A stretch of DNA of 64,000 nt from Saprospiraceae bacterium (GTDB taxonomy: Bacteria > Bacteroidota > Bacteroidia > Chitinophagales > Saprospiraceae): NCBI GenBank assembly GCA_016714445.1, contig JADJNF010000009.1, positions 248,001 through 312,000 on the forward strand, given 5' to 3'. This document shows positions 19,307-25,853 of this stretch, piece by piece; position 1 is the first letter of the stretch; every line of letters begins with the position of its first letter. The position numbers and the translations under genes are program-made. The notes under the pieces are model-generated. The model saw only the letters and a program-made list of their open reading frames with translations, did no database searches and had not been told where the DNA came from.

Positions 19307-19603
19307 TTATCCGGACAGAGCACTGGTCAGTTTATTGTTGTTTGCTGCATAGTTGTAAGTCAGGTTGTCTATGGTATTGTACAGGCAGCTACCGGCATCG
19401 GTATAATAACCGGTTCTGTTCAAGGTCAGGATATTTCCTCTGATGTCATATGTTAGTACTTCATTATATCTATTGCTTACGCTGGCCACATTTGCCGCAC
19501 TGACATCATAATAGGTGGATGCACTCATCCTGTTCAAAAAATCGTAGGTATAATTATATGCCTGTCTGTCTCTCCCTCTTACCCGCCATGCGATCTGGTT
19601 TCA
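19307..19603 (-). pseudogene. RHS core fragment without tip
   Basis: Reading on the minus strand from about 19597 gives a YD-repeat RHS segment: WRVRGRDRQAYNYTYDFLNRM, then RYNEVLTYDIRGNILTLNR and NLTYNYAANNNKLTSALSG, ending in a stop at 19307. Similar order (a WxxRG or RGW box, then YDGLNRM, then the NGDILKLGR region) occurs in the long RHS gene at 27350-27750. Both ends are cut: upstream by a repeated TGGCACAGCC sequence and downstream by a stop with no core hyperconserved region and no tip. A relic of a former RHS gene copy. Confidence 0.7.
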
Positions 19604-19830
19604 TTTATGGCACAGCCATAGCATCACAGCGACGTAGTAAATACTACGCCGAGCAGGGGGGTTGGGTAAAATCAAAAGCCACACAACTTTTCCTTTCTGT
19701 TGCATGGCTTTCGTTTATACTATTCATTCTGTCGATGATTCATGGCACAGCCATCAATTCGCAAGGACATAGGTGCTACCTACGCCCAGCATGGGCACTT
19801 TCCCGATTTATTTATATAAAAGCCTATTTT
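19604..19830. repeat. Dispersed repeat cluster (TGGCACAGCC family) breaking an RHS fragment
   Basis: Two copies of a short repeat starting TTCATGGCACAGCCAT (about 19604 and 19742) are joined by a CACACAAC...GTTGCATGGC stem-like sequence. A further copy lies at about 24147, again preceded by the same GTTTATACTATT.ATTCTGTCG context. The copies flank or interrupt RHS fragments, suggesting a mobile or recombinogenic repeat confined to this locus. Confidence 0.5.
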
Positions 19831-19837
19831 TGATTTT

Positions 19838-20356
19838 CTAAATTGTTCTATTAGAATTTAACCATTCCTTTCCGTTCCAGGATGGACTAAATCCACCTAT
19901 TTTATCTATGTGAAAGTCGGGATCATCTACTTGTATTAAAGTTATTAGTTTTTTACCTGTTAATAACCAAGTCCAAGATTCATTAATAATTATTTCCAAA
20001 ATACTTTCAGAAACATCTTTTGAATTTTCATAAAACGCATCGAATTGACGAAAAACAATAACTAACCCTGTTGTCTTATTATTGAATAAATCTCACAAAC
20101 AATCTCCAAATGCCGCTAAATTTTCACCATAATATTGTGGAAATTCAAAAGCATCTTTCATCTTTGATTGATAATTTGAAATCGTCCAATTTTTTAAATT
20201 TACATCGATAATATTGTAGCCAACATTTACAAGTGATTTTATATCTTTATTTAGTATTTCATGTGAAAAATATTTACTTATTGGGCCATCTCTTAATATA
20301 AGCCAATCCAAGTTTTCTGCTTCGTCATAAGTACTATTCCATTTCCAATTATTCAT
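19838..20356 (-). pseudogene. Barstar-family immunity protein, interrupted by an in-frame TGA
   Basis: Barstar-type proteins bind and block barnase-type ribonucleases. The frame from ATG 20356 gives 87 residues containing the barstar signature FPQYYGENLAAFGDCL, then TGA at 20093-20095. The same frame stays open for a further 84 codons (DLFNNKTTGLVIVFRQFD onward) to a TAG at 19838, giving the full 172-codon protein expected for this family. The gene lies 15 bases downstream of the barnase-type tip, the standard toxin-immunity order. With the stop, the C-terminal half of the fold is lost. A single C-to-T change (CGA to TGA) would explain it. Sequencing error and readthrough are alternatives. 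Confidence 0.78.
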
Positions 20357-20371
20357 ATTCCAATTATTAAA

Positions 20372-20728
20372 TCAATGCTTAAATTCTGTAAAAGTTTTAT
20401 AGTGGTCTCTTGTATAATAAGTTTTTCCATCGCTTCCCACTACCATACGCTCACTACCTCTTGTAGATCCATGCTGAGGTGCAGGATTAATATCGTATTC
20501 TCTGTATTCTATTGTATTACCTTTAGAATCTTTTTTAGGTAAAGTTTGACCACCTTCTCTTCCATCATTTTTAAAAATTTTGCCACCTTCTTTGGTTCCT
20601 GGTATTTTGGTTTTTGATTGGTTGCCACCATTTAACACATATCTTGCAAGTTTTTTGAGAGCTTTTAATTTACCTGATCCAATGCTTAAAACTCCTGCTG
20701 GACTTTTGTTTTGAATACTTCCCGCTAT
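20372..20728 (-). pseudogene. Barnase-type ribonuclease tip of an RHS protein, detached by an in-frame TGA
   Basis: This stretch is in frame with the RHS core fragment 20729-21379 and is separated from it only by TGA at 20729-20731. It continues IAGSIQNKSPAGVLSIGSGK and ends in a barnase/RNase N1-T1-type domain: GGKIFKNDGREGG, a YREYDINP strand with the catalytic Glu position, GSERMVVGSD with Arg, and YTRDHYKTF with the catalytic His. All three barnase catalytic positions appear present. Barnase toxins cut RNA in the target cytoplasm. A GTG at 20636-20638 could start a free toxin domain of 88 residues, but no promoter is evident. The barstar gene follows immediately. Confidence 0.8.
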
Positions 20729-21379
20729 TCATTCAAGATTATCAGTTATTAGATATGCAGTAATTTCATCCGAAGCAGATCCATCCGAAGTAACTACACC
20801 TTTCCAAACCTGTCGCCAAAACTCCCAATTCCATTCACTTTTTAAGTCAGATGGAATTTCTCCGTTTGATTTTATCCTGTTAAATATAGCATTACTCACA
20901 ATCCAATTAAAATCATAACCATCATTTATTTCAAACTCTTCTTTTGTCTGCTCGTTTATAATTCTTGTTGCGATACTTAGACCCATCATTCCAGTTGGAT
21001 CTGTATGAGAAATGGGACTATTAAAAGTATAAACATATGGTGACCATTCGGGAGCTGCTTCTGCCAGCGGATCGACCTGTCCCCATCTTCCGATACTTGG
21101 GTCATAATATCTAGCCCCATAGTCAGACAAGTTGAGACCATGATCAAGATTTAGCTCTTTACCATTGTATTGGTAAGGGTTGTCCTTGGCTGCATCATTG
21201 ATCATCCACGGGCCATCATAAGTCATTCCACAAAAGCACTTTGGCAGTCGCTCAAAGTGTTTTGACTTCATGGCTGCTCCTCGTTTTACTACGGGGCGGA
21301 CATTCCGTTTCACTTCGGCCACAAGCCATTTCGTATGGCTCGAACAGGCTCGTTCACCAAATGCATAATACCCACCCAC
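20729..21379 (-). CDS. RHS-repeat core fragment (orphan), upstream of the barnase tip
   Basis: A fragment of an RHS protein: YQYNGKELNLDHGLNLSDYG, ARYYDPSIGRWGQVDPLAE and SPYVYTFNSPISHTDPTGM, the hyperconserved cage-closing core that precedes the variable tip. Its 5' end is made of an inserted 129-bp element (GERACSSHTKWLVAE to FERLPKCFCG) joined to YYAF, and further upstream the reading frame is broken by stops. It is followed in frame by a barnase-type tip after a TGA. It has no export signal and cannot make a full RHS shell, so it is an orphan tip donor or a relic. Confidence 0.75.
   Translation of the reverse strand: MGGYYAFGERACSSHTKWLVAEVKRNVRPVVKRGAAMKSKHFERLPKCFCGMTYDGPWMINDAAKDNPYQYNGKELNLDHGLNLSDYGARYYDPSIGRWGQVDPLAEAAPEWSPYVYTFNSPISHTDPTGMMGLSIATRIINEQTKEEFEINDGYDFNWIVSNAIFNRIKSNGEIPSDLKSEWNWEFWRQVWKGVVTSDGSASDEITAYLITDNLE
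21231..21359. repeat. 129-bp in-frame coding element, copy 1
   Basis: Starts CAAAAGCACTTTGG and ends CTCGTTCACCA. Exactly 129 bp (43 codons). On the minus strand it is read in the RHS frame. It contains two hairpin-forming segments: AAAGCACTTT...AAAGTGTTTT and GAGCCAT...ATGGCTC (here AAGCCAT on one side). See the other copies at 23222, 23482, 23611, 23740 and 26902. Confidence 0.85.
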
Positions 21380-21978
21380 CCCGCCACTGGCTGGGTTTCT
21401 TCGCTTGAAGCACTTTCATAGCACACCCACCCGTTTCACGGTTCTCTCCGTCAAAGGCTCTTGCCTTTGGTACTTCGTACTACACTCCTTTCACCCTTTG
21501 GGATCGCTCAGTCACTTGCAATATCTCGTTAGTACTGCTATTTGTTGTAACATCTATGATACCATTTAGGTTCTTATCGGTAAAAGAAAATCAACCGCCC
21601 ACCCCGCCACTAGCGGGTTCCTTCGCTTGAATGCCACCTGTGGGCATTCATTTTTATGATATAAATAATCGCTCAGTCTTCAAAATGATCTTTGATGTTG
21701 TACTCTTTCTGCCCATTTGTTTTTGTGGGAGCAAATTATAAATTTAAAAATTATAGGATCACAGTTGCAATCTGCGACCATCGGGGGTGGTGTGGGGGAG
21801 ATTGAGATGGTTGTAGGTGATGGTGTACATATCTCTACAAAAATAGTCATATTTCCGGAACAAACGCATCAAGTCCTTCCATTTTAAGGTAAGGAGTTAG
21901 GATGGGTTAACAAAAGCCACACAATTTTTAGTATTTATTGTGTGGCTTAATTATTATCATCTTAAATCGCTTAACTCA
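21380..21978. other. RHS debris and repeats
   Basis: On the minus strand a short RHS-like segment (NLNGIIDVTTNSSTNEILQV, about 21510-21580) can be read. It corresponds to the DKNNNGKIDV region upstream of the other orphan tip, but it is interrupted by short repeated sequences. One of these, CACCCACCCCGCCACT, occurs twice, at about 21373 and 21599. A TTGCAATCTGCGACCA palindrome-like repeat lies near 21766. No intact gene. Confidence 0.55.
21914..21948 (-). terminator. Rho-independent terminator downstream of the lipoprotein immunity gene
   Basis: A perfect 12-bp stem (AAGCCACACAAT with its complement) and 11-nt loop, followed on the minus strand by TTTTGTT. It lies 30 bases past the stop of the gene at 21979. 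The same stem sequence recurs at about 19675 and 25267. Confidence 0.75.
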
Positions 21979-22437
21979 TTATTCGAGTTTCATTTTTGCT
22001 TTTTTTAAACTTTTAAGAATTTTTTCATATTTGATTAAATCTTCATTTTCAATTTTGGTAATTATTTGATCTAAATTAATTTCATCACTTATCGGGCTTT
22101 CAATGATTTGATAAATAAAATCACTTTGGTTATAATTTTGTAAAATTTCTGCAAAATCTATGTGGTTAATTGATAATGCTCTGAATACTAACTCATTTGC
22201 AAACTGCATAAATTCAACGTTTTCAATACATTGGGTATCAATCACACTTATTAACAACTCTATTTCATCTTTTTTAAAGGTTCCCGCTTTGTCAATAGTA
22301 ACAAGTATATCTATATCACAAGGTTGAGAAATTAATTCGATTTGTGTTACTTCAGAAGCATTTATTATAGGCGATTTATCCTTGCTAATTATGCAACTAT
22401 TTATAAAAACAATAAAAAACAATTGATTAATACTCAT
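21979..22437 (-). CDS. Putative immunity lipoprotein for the adjacent RHS tip
   Basis: A 152-residue protein I do not recognise as a named family. The start is MSINQLFFIVFINSC, a short hydrophobic segment ending in a lipoprotein-like INSC (Cys15), so the mature protein would sit in the periplasm or on the inner face of the outer membrane. The rest is acidic and mostly helical. The start codon overlaps the stop of the upstream RHS tip gene by 11 bases, the normal arrangement for toxin and immunity. A periplasmic location fits the cell-wall-type domain predicted for that tip. It ends just before a strong terminator. Low GC compared with the RHS core. Confidence 0.68.
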   Translation of the reverse strand: MSINQLFFIVFINSCIISKDKSPIINASEVTQIELISQPCDIDILVTIDKAGTFKKDEIELLISVIDTQCIENVEFMQFANELVFRALSINHIDFAEILQNYNQSDFIYQIIESPISDEINLDQIITKIENEDLIKYEKILKSLKKAKMKLE

Positions 22438-23230
22438 GAAAATGAAATTTTAATAATTCTTCGCGATTCTCTTTTAATTTTTGAACTGATGCATTTTTAT
22501 CTCCTCTCTCTATTATAATTTTGCCAGTAGAATTCCCAGTAGTACCTCCACTCCAATCAAAATTTGAAAAAAATGATTGTACATCGTCCGGGCAAATTGT
22601 AACACAACCTTCAGATCCTCTACTGCTATAATTCCCCTTATTTGATGCTCCTGAATGAACATTTACATATTGCATCATTACATCATCACCATTAGGATTT
22701 GTCCCCGGAGTTTTTCTTTGGTCGCTATTATTGACAAGGTTTAACCCTTGTTTAGTACCACCTTTATGACCACTTCTATTATTATACTTGTGTTCTCCTT
22801 CATTTGCTGTATTAGATTTAGTGGAGTTATTGGTGTTTGAAATTGAATTCGGATAACTACTTCCTGAATAAGGTCCATTTAAATCATATGTTTGATCATC
22901 GTACACATAAATTTCTGCTGTGTAAGATGTTCCAGAAGTGCCATTATCAGCAGGCCTATTAGCCTGATCAAAAACATAAACTCTGGTACTATCACCATTT
23001 ATATCAATAAATCTTATTGGATTATTACTGGCATATATATAAGGTGATTGCCAAGGAAATTTTTCCGCAAATCTATCAATCGAATGAAAAATTCCCAATG
23101 TTGGATTGTAGTATCTCGCCCCGTAATCATACCATCCCAGACTACCTACCAACTCTTTTCCATTATACTTATACTTTTGAGAAGTACCGCTGGTATAAAA
23201 GCTACCTTCCTGATTCTTCCGCAAAAGCAC
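22427..23230 (-). CDS. Orphan RHS C-terminal fragment with an L,D-transpeptidase-like tip
   Basis: The first 75 residues are RHS core (KYKYNGKELVGSLGWYDYG, ARYYNPTLGIFHSIDRF, YASNNPIRFIDINGD). The variable tip follows from about residue 81: a low-complexity Asn/Ser linker, then YVNVHSG (His192) and SRGSEGCVTI (Cys209). The spaced His-x-Gly and Ser-x-x-Gly-Cys pattern is that of YkuD-type L,D-transpeptidases and related Cys peptidoglycan enzymes, so this tip may attack or remodel target peptidoglycan. The partner gene downstream is a lipoprotein. The 5' end is cut off by a 130-bp element that shifts the frame, so the fragment has no normal start and is an orphan tip. Confidence 0.72.
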   Translation of the reverse strand: MLLRKNQEGSFYTSGTSQKYKYNGKELVGSLGWYDYGARYYNPTLGIFHSIDRFAEKFPWQSPYIYASNNPIRFIDINGDSTRVYVFDQANRPADNGTSGTSYTAEIYVYDDQTYDLNGPYSGSSYPNSISNTNNSTKSNTANEGEHKYNNRSGHKGGTKQGLNLVNNSDQRKTPGTNPNGDDVMMQYVNVHSGASNKGNYSSRGSEGCVTICPDDVQSFFSNFDWSGGTTGNSTGKIIIERGDKNASVQKLKENREELLKFHFHEY

Positions 23231-23351
23231 TTTGGCTGACGCTCAAAGTGTTTTGACTACGCTAATCGCTCCTCGCTCCGCTTGCGGGGCGAAAGCTACG
23301 TTTCCCATCGGTCACGAGCCATTTCGTATGGCTCGAACGGATTCGTTCACC
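23222..23351. repeat. 130-bp element, copy 2, frame-breaking variant
   Basis: Shares both ends with the 129-bp element (CAAAAGCACTTTGGCTG at the start, CGTATGGCTCGAACGG and GTTCACC near the end) but has a diverged middle and is one base longer. On the minus strand it enters after FYPLGE, runs SSHTKWLVTDGKRSFRP, then stops (23262), whereas the intact RHS gene continues YPFGLNQEG. It therefore splits the RHS fragment into 23262-24000 and 22427-23230. Confidence 0.75.
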
Positions 23352-23927
23352 TAATGGATAGAAATGATGTTCAGATATAAGTGTAGGCCCGGATTTGAAA
23401 ACTACCCTTACATTACCTAAGTGGTCTTTGATATAAAAATGATACTCATAGGTAGTACCCGTGATTCTTTCTATCTTCCCGCAAAAGCACTTTGGCTGTC
23501 GCTCAAAGTGTTTTGACTCCATGGCCGCTCCTCGTTTTACTGCGGGGCGGACATTCCGTTTCACTTCGCCCACGAGCCATTGCGTATGGCTCGAACAGGC
23601 TCGTTCACCACAAAAGCACTTTGGCTGTCGTTCAAAGTGTTTTGACTTCATGGCCGCTCCTCGTTTTACTGCGGGGCGGACATTCCGTTTCACTTCGCCC
23701 ACGAGCCATTGCGTATGGCTCGAATAGGCTCGTTCACCACAAAAGCACTTTGGCTGTCGCTCAAAGTGTTTTGACTCCATGGCCGCTCCTCGTTGTACTG
23801 CGGGGCGGACATTACGTTTCACTTCGCCCACGAGCCATTTCGTATGGCTCGAACAGTCTCGTTCACCAAAAGCATAATAATGGTTCTTCATGCTAATGCT
23901 TGATCTCCAATCCGTTATGATTTGCAA
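23262..23927 (-). CDS. RHS core fragment carrying three tandem in-frame 129-bp elements
   Basis: This frame is readable from about 24000 (LTFIDKNNNGKIDVDNSTN) and continues TDWRSSISMKNHYYAFGE. It then has three head-to-tail copies of a 43-residue unit (GERxCSSHTxWLVGEVKRNV to FERQPKCFCG) and resumes RHS core as KIERITGTTYEYHFYIKDHL, GNVRVVFKSG and EHHFYPLGE. It ends in a fourth, diverged element. The RHS parts match the long RHS gene at about 26790-26900 at roughly 90 percent nucleotide identity by eye. No export signal or start codon of its own is credible. It is the 5' half of the orphan fragment that ends in the L,D-transpeptidase-like tip. Confidence 0.7.
   Translation of the reverse strand: MQIITDWRSSISMKNHYYAFGERDCSSHTKWLVGEVKRNVRPAVQRGAAMESKHFERQPKCFCGERAYSSHTQWLVGEVKRNVRPAVKRGAAMKSKHFERQPKCFCGERACSSHTQWLVGEVKRNVRPAVKRGAAMESKHFERQPKCFCGKIERITGTTYEYHFYIKDHLGNVRVVFKSGPTLISEHHFYPLGERIRSSHTKWLVTDGKRSFRPASGARSD
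23482..23868. repeat. Three tandem copies of the 129-bp coding element
   Basis: Starts at 23482, 23611 and 23740, with a period of exactly 129 bp (43 codons), so the reading frame is kept through all three. Copies differ by scattered substitutions (for example KSKHFE or ESKHFE, SSHTQW or SSHTKW). Almost all of the differences seen leave the frame open. Confidence 0.9.
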
Positions 23928-24039
23928 AATCTCACTATTTGTCGAATTATCAACATCAATCTTGCCATTATTGTTTTTGTCAATGAAGGTGAGTCTTATA
24001 TTGCTATCATGCCTACGGCTTGACTAAAGGAGTGGTCTT

Positions 24040-24255
24040 TGATACTGTATTATGTACACATTTCTTCACCTTCGAGTGCATTCCAACGATGAATCTTGGA
24101 GCAGCCATGGCTCTAGTTTATACTATTGATTCTGTCGCTTATTCATGGCACAGCCATAGCAACACGACGGTCACACAAAGTCATGCTGAAGCTTGATAAA
24201 CTGTGAAATGCAGCGGTGCAACCTACGCCTATCAGTTGATATTTATTTTGTAATT
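24040..24255. repeat. Dispersed repeat (TGGCACAGCC family) next to the RHS fragment
   Basis: The stretch with GTTTATACTATTGATTCTGTCG followed by TTCATGGCACAGCCATAGC (about 24117-24165) repeats the arrangement at 19710-19760. No gene is visible between about 24001 and the promoter at 24276. Confidence 0.45.
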
Positions 24256-24275
24256 TTGACATCAGTATCTGCCTA

Positions 24276-24307
24276 ATTGTCAGATAAATACGTATGGTAT
24301 AATTTTG
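24276..24307 (+). promoter_or_regulatory. Bacteroidota-type promoter for the 80-residue gene
   Basis: ATTG (-33 region) and TAATTTTG (-7 region, fits TAnnTTTG, 24300-24307) are 20 nt apart. The ATG at 24332 is 25 bases downstream. Confidence 0.55.
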
Positions 24308-24331
24308 GTACGTTAACTTTAAAATAATTTC

Positions 24332-24574
24332 ATGAAAGTTAAAGAGTTAATCAAAGAATTGAACAAGTTCAATCCAAATGCGGATGTTCTTTGTTATACT
24401 GAAGATGAAGGTTTATTCAAAAAAGATAATGGTTTTAGGTTACTTATGATTGATCATATTTCTAAAGTAACTGCCACAAAATGCAGAACTAAAGAAAATA
24501 CACCATCATTAAAATTCGAAGAGTCTAGTCTCTCAGAAGAACATGTACTTTTAAATGTAATTGCTGATTTTTAG
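24332..24574 (+). CDS. Small protein of unknown function
   Basis: An 80-residue, soluble, charged protein beginning MKVKELIKELNKFNPNADV, a start reminiscent of short phage-type and plasmid-type proteins that open with a KELIxxLxxxxPDAxV segment. No known catalytic motif is present. It has a good Bacteroidota promoter 25 bases upstream and is on the plus strand, opposite to the surrounding RHS genes. It could be a regulator or an orphan from a mobile segment. Function not assigned. Confidence 0.6.
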   Translation: MKVKELIKELNKFNPNADVLCYTEDEGLFKKDNGFRLLMIDHISKVTATKCRTKENTPSLKFEESSLSEEHVLLNVIADF

Positions 24575-24603
24575 ATTTTTACTGCCTTGGATGCAGGCTT
24601 AGC

Positions 24604-24628
24604 TAGGCGTAGGCGCAGCCTACGCCTA
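24604..24628. repeat. Perfect 11-bp palindromic hairpin
   Basis: TAGGCGTAGGC, loop GCA, and its complement. It lies 29 bases after the 80-residue gene. No T-run follows, so a repeat is as likely as a terminator. Related CTACGCC words occur in the repeats at 19780 and 24225. The rest of the 24575-24839 gap holds nothing I can identify. Confidence 0.5.
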
Positions 24629-24839
24629 AATGATGCCAAATTTTTAATTTGAATACGAAGCACTACATCCATCATATATCTACAATATCTATTTCTAGTA
24701 AAAATACCTGTCTGCCAGCCAGATCTACCCAATCAACGACTTGAAAAGTAAGATAGTAAGATCCTGTTTTATCATATATTCGAAAAAGCAAATACAATGT
24801 ATCATATAGGCAACATTTAAAGTGTCAAATTATCTCATA

Positions 24840-24871
24840 TTTGTTTATTTTGTGTCTTTTTGATAACTTTG
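24840..24871 (+). promoter_or_regulatory. Bacteroidota-type promoter for the XRE regulator
   Basis: TTTG at 24840-24843, a 20-nt spacer, and TAACTTTG at 24864-24871. This matches the TTTG/TAnnTTTG consensus exactly. The ATG at 24879 lies almost at the predicted transcription start, which favours the in-frame ATG at 24891 as the translation start. Confidence 0.7.
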
Positions 24872-24890
24872 CACTATAATGATATCTTTT

Positions 24891-25259
24891 ATGAAGCATG
24901 TAGGAACAATTATCAAAGGCTTGAGAGAAGAAAAAGGTCTTACACAACAGCAAATCGCTGATCTGGTACTTATGCATCGATCCAACTACTCCAAAGTGGA
25001 AAAAGGTGAACGTGAACTATCACTCGAAGCTATCAATAAAATTGCTTCTTACTTCGGTCTTAACATTGATCATCTACTCAATGCAGAACAAAACATTCCC
25101 CAAGAGATAACCACCGAAGATAAATCTCTAATGGAACAAGTAAAGCTCATCGCTCAACTCGAACCAGATGAAAAAAATATGGTCTTTAAAATGATCGATA
25201 CCTTTCTTACCAAAAAGAAGTTTAAGGATTTCTTTCAGAAAAATATCGCTGCGCTCTAA
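24891..25259 (+). CDS. XRE-family helix-turn-helix transcriptional regulator
   Basis: A DNA-binding protein with an N-terminal Cro/C1-type HTH: IIKGLREEKGLTQQQIADLV, then SNYSKVEKGERELSLEAINKIASYFGL (about residues 6-63), followed by a short helical tail for dimerisation. The ATG at 24891 is chosen over 24879 because the promoter -7 element ends only 7 bases before 24879. It is monocistronic and ends before a hairpin at 25267-25301. It sits opposite the RHS cluster and may regulate it or be a leftover of a mobile element. The target is unknown. Confidence 0.85.
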   Translation: MKHVGTIIKGLREEKGLTQQQIADLVLMHRSNYSKVEKGERELSLEAINKIASYFGLNIDHLLNAEQNIPQEITTEDKSLMEQVKLIAQLEPDEKNMVFKMIDTFLTKKKFKDFFQKNIAAL

Positions 25260-25266
25260 AACAACA

Positions 25267-25301
25267 AAAGCCACACAACACTTTATCTGTTATGTGGCTT
25301 T
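25267..25301 (+). terminator. Terminator of the XRE gene
   Basis: AAAGCCACACAAC pairs with GTTATGTGGCTTT (one mismatch), 8 bases after the stop. Another member of the AAGCCACACAA hairpin family found at 21914 and about 19675. Confidence 0.6.
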
Positions 25302-25401
25302 CGTCTATGTTTATAGGCACAAGTTGCAAACTTGCGCCAGCAGGGGCTAGATGGCTTTATTAAATCTGTTAAACTTAAAAATATTGCTGCTCTATAAAAT
25401 A

Positions 25402-25430
25402 ACAAAGCCCCTGCGAAGCAGAGGCTTTGT
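25402..25430 (-). terminator. Terminator downstream of the 4-TM immunity candidate
   Basis: A 13-bp stem with one mismatch and GAA loop, followed on the minus strand by a TTATTTTATAG tract. It lies 19 bases past the stop at 25449. The sequence before it (25378-25400) resembles the 3' end of the XRE gene, suggesting a small duplication. Confidence 0.65.
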
Positions 25431-25448
25431 AGAATATTATTAAGTTAA

Positions 25449-25850
25449 TTAAAGTTTGATTTTCATAATCCTACTAATGGGATTAAAGAATAAAATGATC
25501 AGGAACAGTAAGCCTAAAAATGCATTATACAACCCATTATTTAGATCAATTTGTGAAGCTAGATTTGTATAAATATAGTATTCAGCAACAAAAAACAAAC
25601 CTATTATCAAAACAAACAAGGCTGGCTGATTAGTCTTAAAGGCATAATATATTGGTGCTGTAAAAAGTATACTTACCAAAGTAGGTAAAAACAAAAATAT
25701 CCACATATAGTAGAATACATCTTGTAAAGTTCGTAATTCATTTAACTTAATTAAAGCATAATTACCATTCTTAAACATCATAAATATGTAAAAAGCCAAG
25801 TACTTTATAAATATGAATAATACTATTTTTTTTATTGTAGGCTCAAACAT
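25449..25850 (-). CDS. Small four-helix membrane protein, putative immunity to the RHS tip
   Basis: A 133-residue, very hydrophobic protein with four predicted membrane helices (about residues 8-28, 47-66, 76-96 and 106-126) and a basic C-terminus. It starts 3 bases after the stop of the long RHS gene on the same strand, which is the position of immunity genes in RHS systems, and it is closed by a terminator. An integral inner-membrane immunity protein usually points to a membrane-acting or membrane-crossing toxin. No family recognised. The immunity role is inferred from position alone. Confidence 0.65.
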   Translation of the reverse strand: MFEPTIKKIVLFIFIKYLAFYIFMMFKNGNYALIKLNELRTLQDVFYYMWIFLFLPTLVSILFTAPIYYAFKTNQPALFVLIIGLFFVAEYYIYTNLASQIDLNNGLYNAFLGLLFLIILFFNPISRIMKIKL

Positions 25851-25853
25851 GGT

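Noticed and set aside
19838..20731. Reassignment of TGA to a sense codon
   Set aside because: TGA ends normal genes in this window, for example citF, and most genes have no internal TGA. Local nonsense changes are simpler.
23482..23868. CRISPR array at the 129-bp tandem repeats
   Set aside because: Units are fully repeated and lie in an open RHS reading frame, with no spacer-like variable part.
23461..23896. Plus-strand open frames across the 129-bp elements
   Set aside because: They are shadows of the minus-strand RHS frame and repeat because the element repeats.
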